Origin: an uncultured Bacteroidaceae bacterium
GTDB lineage: Bacteria; Bacteroidota; Bacteroidia; Bacteroidales; Bacteroidaceae
NCBI GenBank assembly: GCA_905234745.1
Contig: CAJOJD010000011.1
Coordinates: forward strand, 1-39,212
Direction of reading: 5' to 3'
Length of the DNA: 39,212 bases
In this document: piece after piece, positions 37,519 to 39,212 of the stretch
How the letters are laid out: the number at the start of each line of letters is the position of its first letter
How positions within the stretch are numbered: the first letter of the stretch is position 1
Program-made: the position numbers and the translations under genes
The notes under the pieces: model-generated
Told to the model about the DNA's origin: nothing
What the model saw: the letters and a program-made list of their open reading frames with translations, nothing else
Database searches by the model: none

Positions 37519-38322
37519 ATGAAACAGCCCACCATTCAGATAGAGTCCCTGAGCACGGGATACCGTGGCAAGAACAACGTGACCGTTGTTGCCCGCGACA
37601 TCAACGCTACCATACACGGAGGTGAACTTACCTGCCTGCTTGGCCCCAACGGTGCCGGTAAATCTACCCTTTTGCGTACCCTGTCGGCTTTCCTGCCGCC
37701 TGTGGAGGGCACAATCACCATAATGGGCCGTAACCTCAAGGACTACTCTGACAAGGAGTTGGCAAAGACTATCGGCGTGGTACTGACTGAGAAGACTGAT
37801 CTGCGCAACATGACCGTTGAGGACCTGATAGGTCTGGGCCGAAGCCCTTACACCGGGTTCTGGGGCACGCTGCATGAGGATGACCGCCGTGTAGTGGCCC
37901 AGGCTATAGAGATGGTGGGAATTGAGCCTCTGAAAGACCGCATGATACAGACCCTGAGCGACGGCGAGCGTCAGAAGGTCATGATTGCCAAGGCTCTGGC
38001 CCAGCAGACTCCCGTGATATTCCTTGACGAGCCCACTGCGTTCCTGGATTTCCCCAGCAAAGTGGAGATAATGCAGTTGCTGCATACCCTGTCACGAACC
38101 ACAGGCAAGACCATATTCCTCTCTACCCATGACCTTGAACTGGCTCTGCAGATTGCCGATACCATCTGGCTCATGGACAAGGAAAAAGGCGTTATGATAG
38201 GCACCCCTCAGCAGTTGGCCGGCAACGGGTCTCTTAACGATTTCTTCTCACAGAGAGGAATTGAATTCAACATACATGATGTGGACGGTTCGCTCTGCAT
38301 AATCCCCAAATTGACACATTAG
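37519..38322 (+). CDS. ABC transporter ATP-binding protein (BtuD/FecE-like)
   Basis: Walker A 'LLGPNGAGKSTLLRTLSAFLPPVEG', signature 'LSDGERQKVMIAKALAQQTPVIFLDEPTAFLD'. Confidence 0.95.
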   Translation: MKQPTIQIESLSTGYRGKNNVTVVARDINATIHGGELTCLLGPNGAGKSTLLRTLSAFLPPVEGTITIMGRNLKDYSDKELAKTIGVVLTEKTDLRNMTVEDLIGLGRSPYTGFWGTLHEDDRRVVAQAIEMVGIEPLKDRMIQTLSDGERQKVMIAKALAQQTPVIFLDEPTAFLDFPSKVEIMQLLHTLSRTTGKTIFLSTHDLELALQIADTIWLMDKEKGVMIGTPQQLAGNGSLNDFFSQRGIEFNIHDVDGSLCIIPKLTH

Positions 38323-38342
38323 GGTCAGACCCCTTTGTGTCA
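38312..38342. repeat. Palindromic element copy 4: TGACACATTAGGGTCAGACCCCTTTGTGTCA followed by TTTTT
   Basis: 31-nt palindrome centred on C-A38327-G with a mutated left arm (AAAGGGG to TTAGGG); supplies the TAG stop (38320-38322) of the ABC ATPase. Confidence 0.87.
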
Positions 38343-38355
38343 TTTTTCAAGAAAA

Positions 38356-39212
38356 ATGAAGAACGGAAAGATATATGTGGCCGGTATAGGACCGGGAAAT
38401 GAGGCCGATGTCACACCGGCTGTAGCCCAGGCATTGTGCAGCAGCGATGTGGTTGTGGGATACAAGTACTATTTCAGATTTGTGGAGCAATATCTGAACC
38501 CCGGGACAGAGTGCGTTGATACCGGAATGAAACGTGAGCGTGACCGCGCACAGCAGGCCTTTGAACTTGCAGAACAGGGAAAGACCGTATGTGTTATCAG
38601 CTCAGGTGACAGCGGCATTTACGGTATGGCTCCGCTCATCTGGGAGATGAAACGTGAGCGTAACAGCATTATTGAAATAGAAGTACTGCCCGGAATCAGT
38701 GCTTTCCAGAAAGCTGCTTCACTGCTTGGTGCTCCCATAGGCCATGATTTCTGCATCATATCTTTATCAGACCTGATGACTCCCTGGGAGCTTATTGAGA
38801 AACGTATCATCGCCGCAGCCCAGGCCGATTTCGTGACCGCCATATATAACCCCAAGAGCAACGAACGCTACTGGCAGCTCTATCGCCTTAAAGAACTGTT
38901 CCTTAAGGAGCGTTCATTCGATACGCCCGTTGGCTATGTACGGCAAGCGGGTCGGCCCGAACAGGAAGTGACTGTGACCACTTTGGCCGAGTTCGACCCA
39001 GAAGCGGTGGACATGTTCACCGTCATCCTCATCGGCAACAGTCAATCCTACGAATGGAACGGCAAGATGATCACACCTCGTGGCTATTATCGAGAGGCAC
39101 AAGAAGGCTCAGAGAAAAAGGGACAGTTGATTATGATGGAGTCCTTCCGCACCATTGAGGGTGAGCTAAAACGCCAAGACTATCCGCTCGATCACAAGTG
39201 GGCACTCCTTCA
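38356..39212 (+). CDS. cobJ: Precorrin-3B C17-methyltransferase (CobJ/CbiH), running into a probable precorrin-8X methylmutase (CobH/CbiC) domain; truncated by the window end
   Basis: 'MKNGKIYVAGIGPGNEADVTPAVAQALCSSDVVVGYKYY', 'VCVISSGDSGIYGMAPLIWE', 'VLPGISAFQKAASLLGAPIGHDFCIISLSDLMTPWELIEKR', then '...GQLIMMESFRTIEGELKRQDYPLDHKWALL'. No stop before 39212. Confidence 0.93.
   Translation, partial: MKNGKIYVAGIGPGNEADVTPAVAQALCSSDVVVGYKYYFRFVEQYLNPGTECVDTGMKRERDRAQQAFELAEQGKTVCVISSGDSGIYGMAPLIWEMKRERNSIIEIEVLPGISAFQKAASLLGAPIGHDFCIISLSDLMTPWELIEKRIIAAAQADFVTAIYNPKSNERYWQLYRLKELFLKERSFDTPVGYVRQAGRPEQEVTVTTLAEFDPEAVDMFTVILIGNSQSYEWNGKMITPRGYYREAQEGSEKKGQLIMMESFRTIEGELKRQDYPLDHKWALL

Noticed and set aside
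14875-38342. Interpretation of the four palindromes as a CRISPR array
   Set aside because: Copies are kilobases apart with genes between them; no regular spacing or spacers.
38880-39212. Apparent change in codon choice near the end of cobJ, suggesting an assembly chimera
   Set aside because: Frame and protein similarity continue smoothly; the impression is too weak without computation.
1-39212. tRNA, rRNA, integrase, insertion sequence or prophage genes
   Set aside because: None recognised on either strand.

Overview
Chromosomal window of Bacteroidales type; this is inferred from protein families and from repeated TAnnTTTG -7 promoter boxes. No rRNA, tRNA, CRISPR or integrase was seen. Left part: 3'-truncated pyruvate:ferredoxin oxidoreductase (minus), an AAA ATPase, a lipoprotein/HTH pair divergent from a TPR-TM-LuxR regulator, an AT-rich ORF6N gene, a cytidylate-kinase-like/CstA pair, a receiver-like PEP-synthase-type ATP-grasp protein, and gdhA. 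Middle: sugar epimerase, L-asparaginase, RidA-superfamily protein, C1 peptidase, recJ-recQ-DAHP synthase/chorismate mutase-SGNH hydrolase, an ABC-2 exporter whose permease is frameshifted, and a Kef-type antiporter. Right part: a cobalamin riboswitch heading a corrinoid locus of two tandem TonB receptors, a lipoprotein CbiK-like chelatase, a BtuFCD-like ABC importer, and a CobJ that appears to continue into a CobH/CbiC domain. The most unusual signals are (1) four dispersed ~31-43 nt palindromes with core GGGGTCAGACCCC, three of which supply stop codons of flanking genes, (2) the exported CbiK-like protein inside the B12-riboswitch locus, and (3) a riboswitch whose putative P13 kissing hairpin also looks like an intrinsic terminator. 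No wholly new system can be demonstrated from sequence alone.
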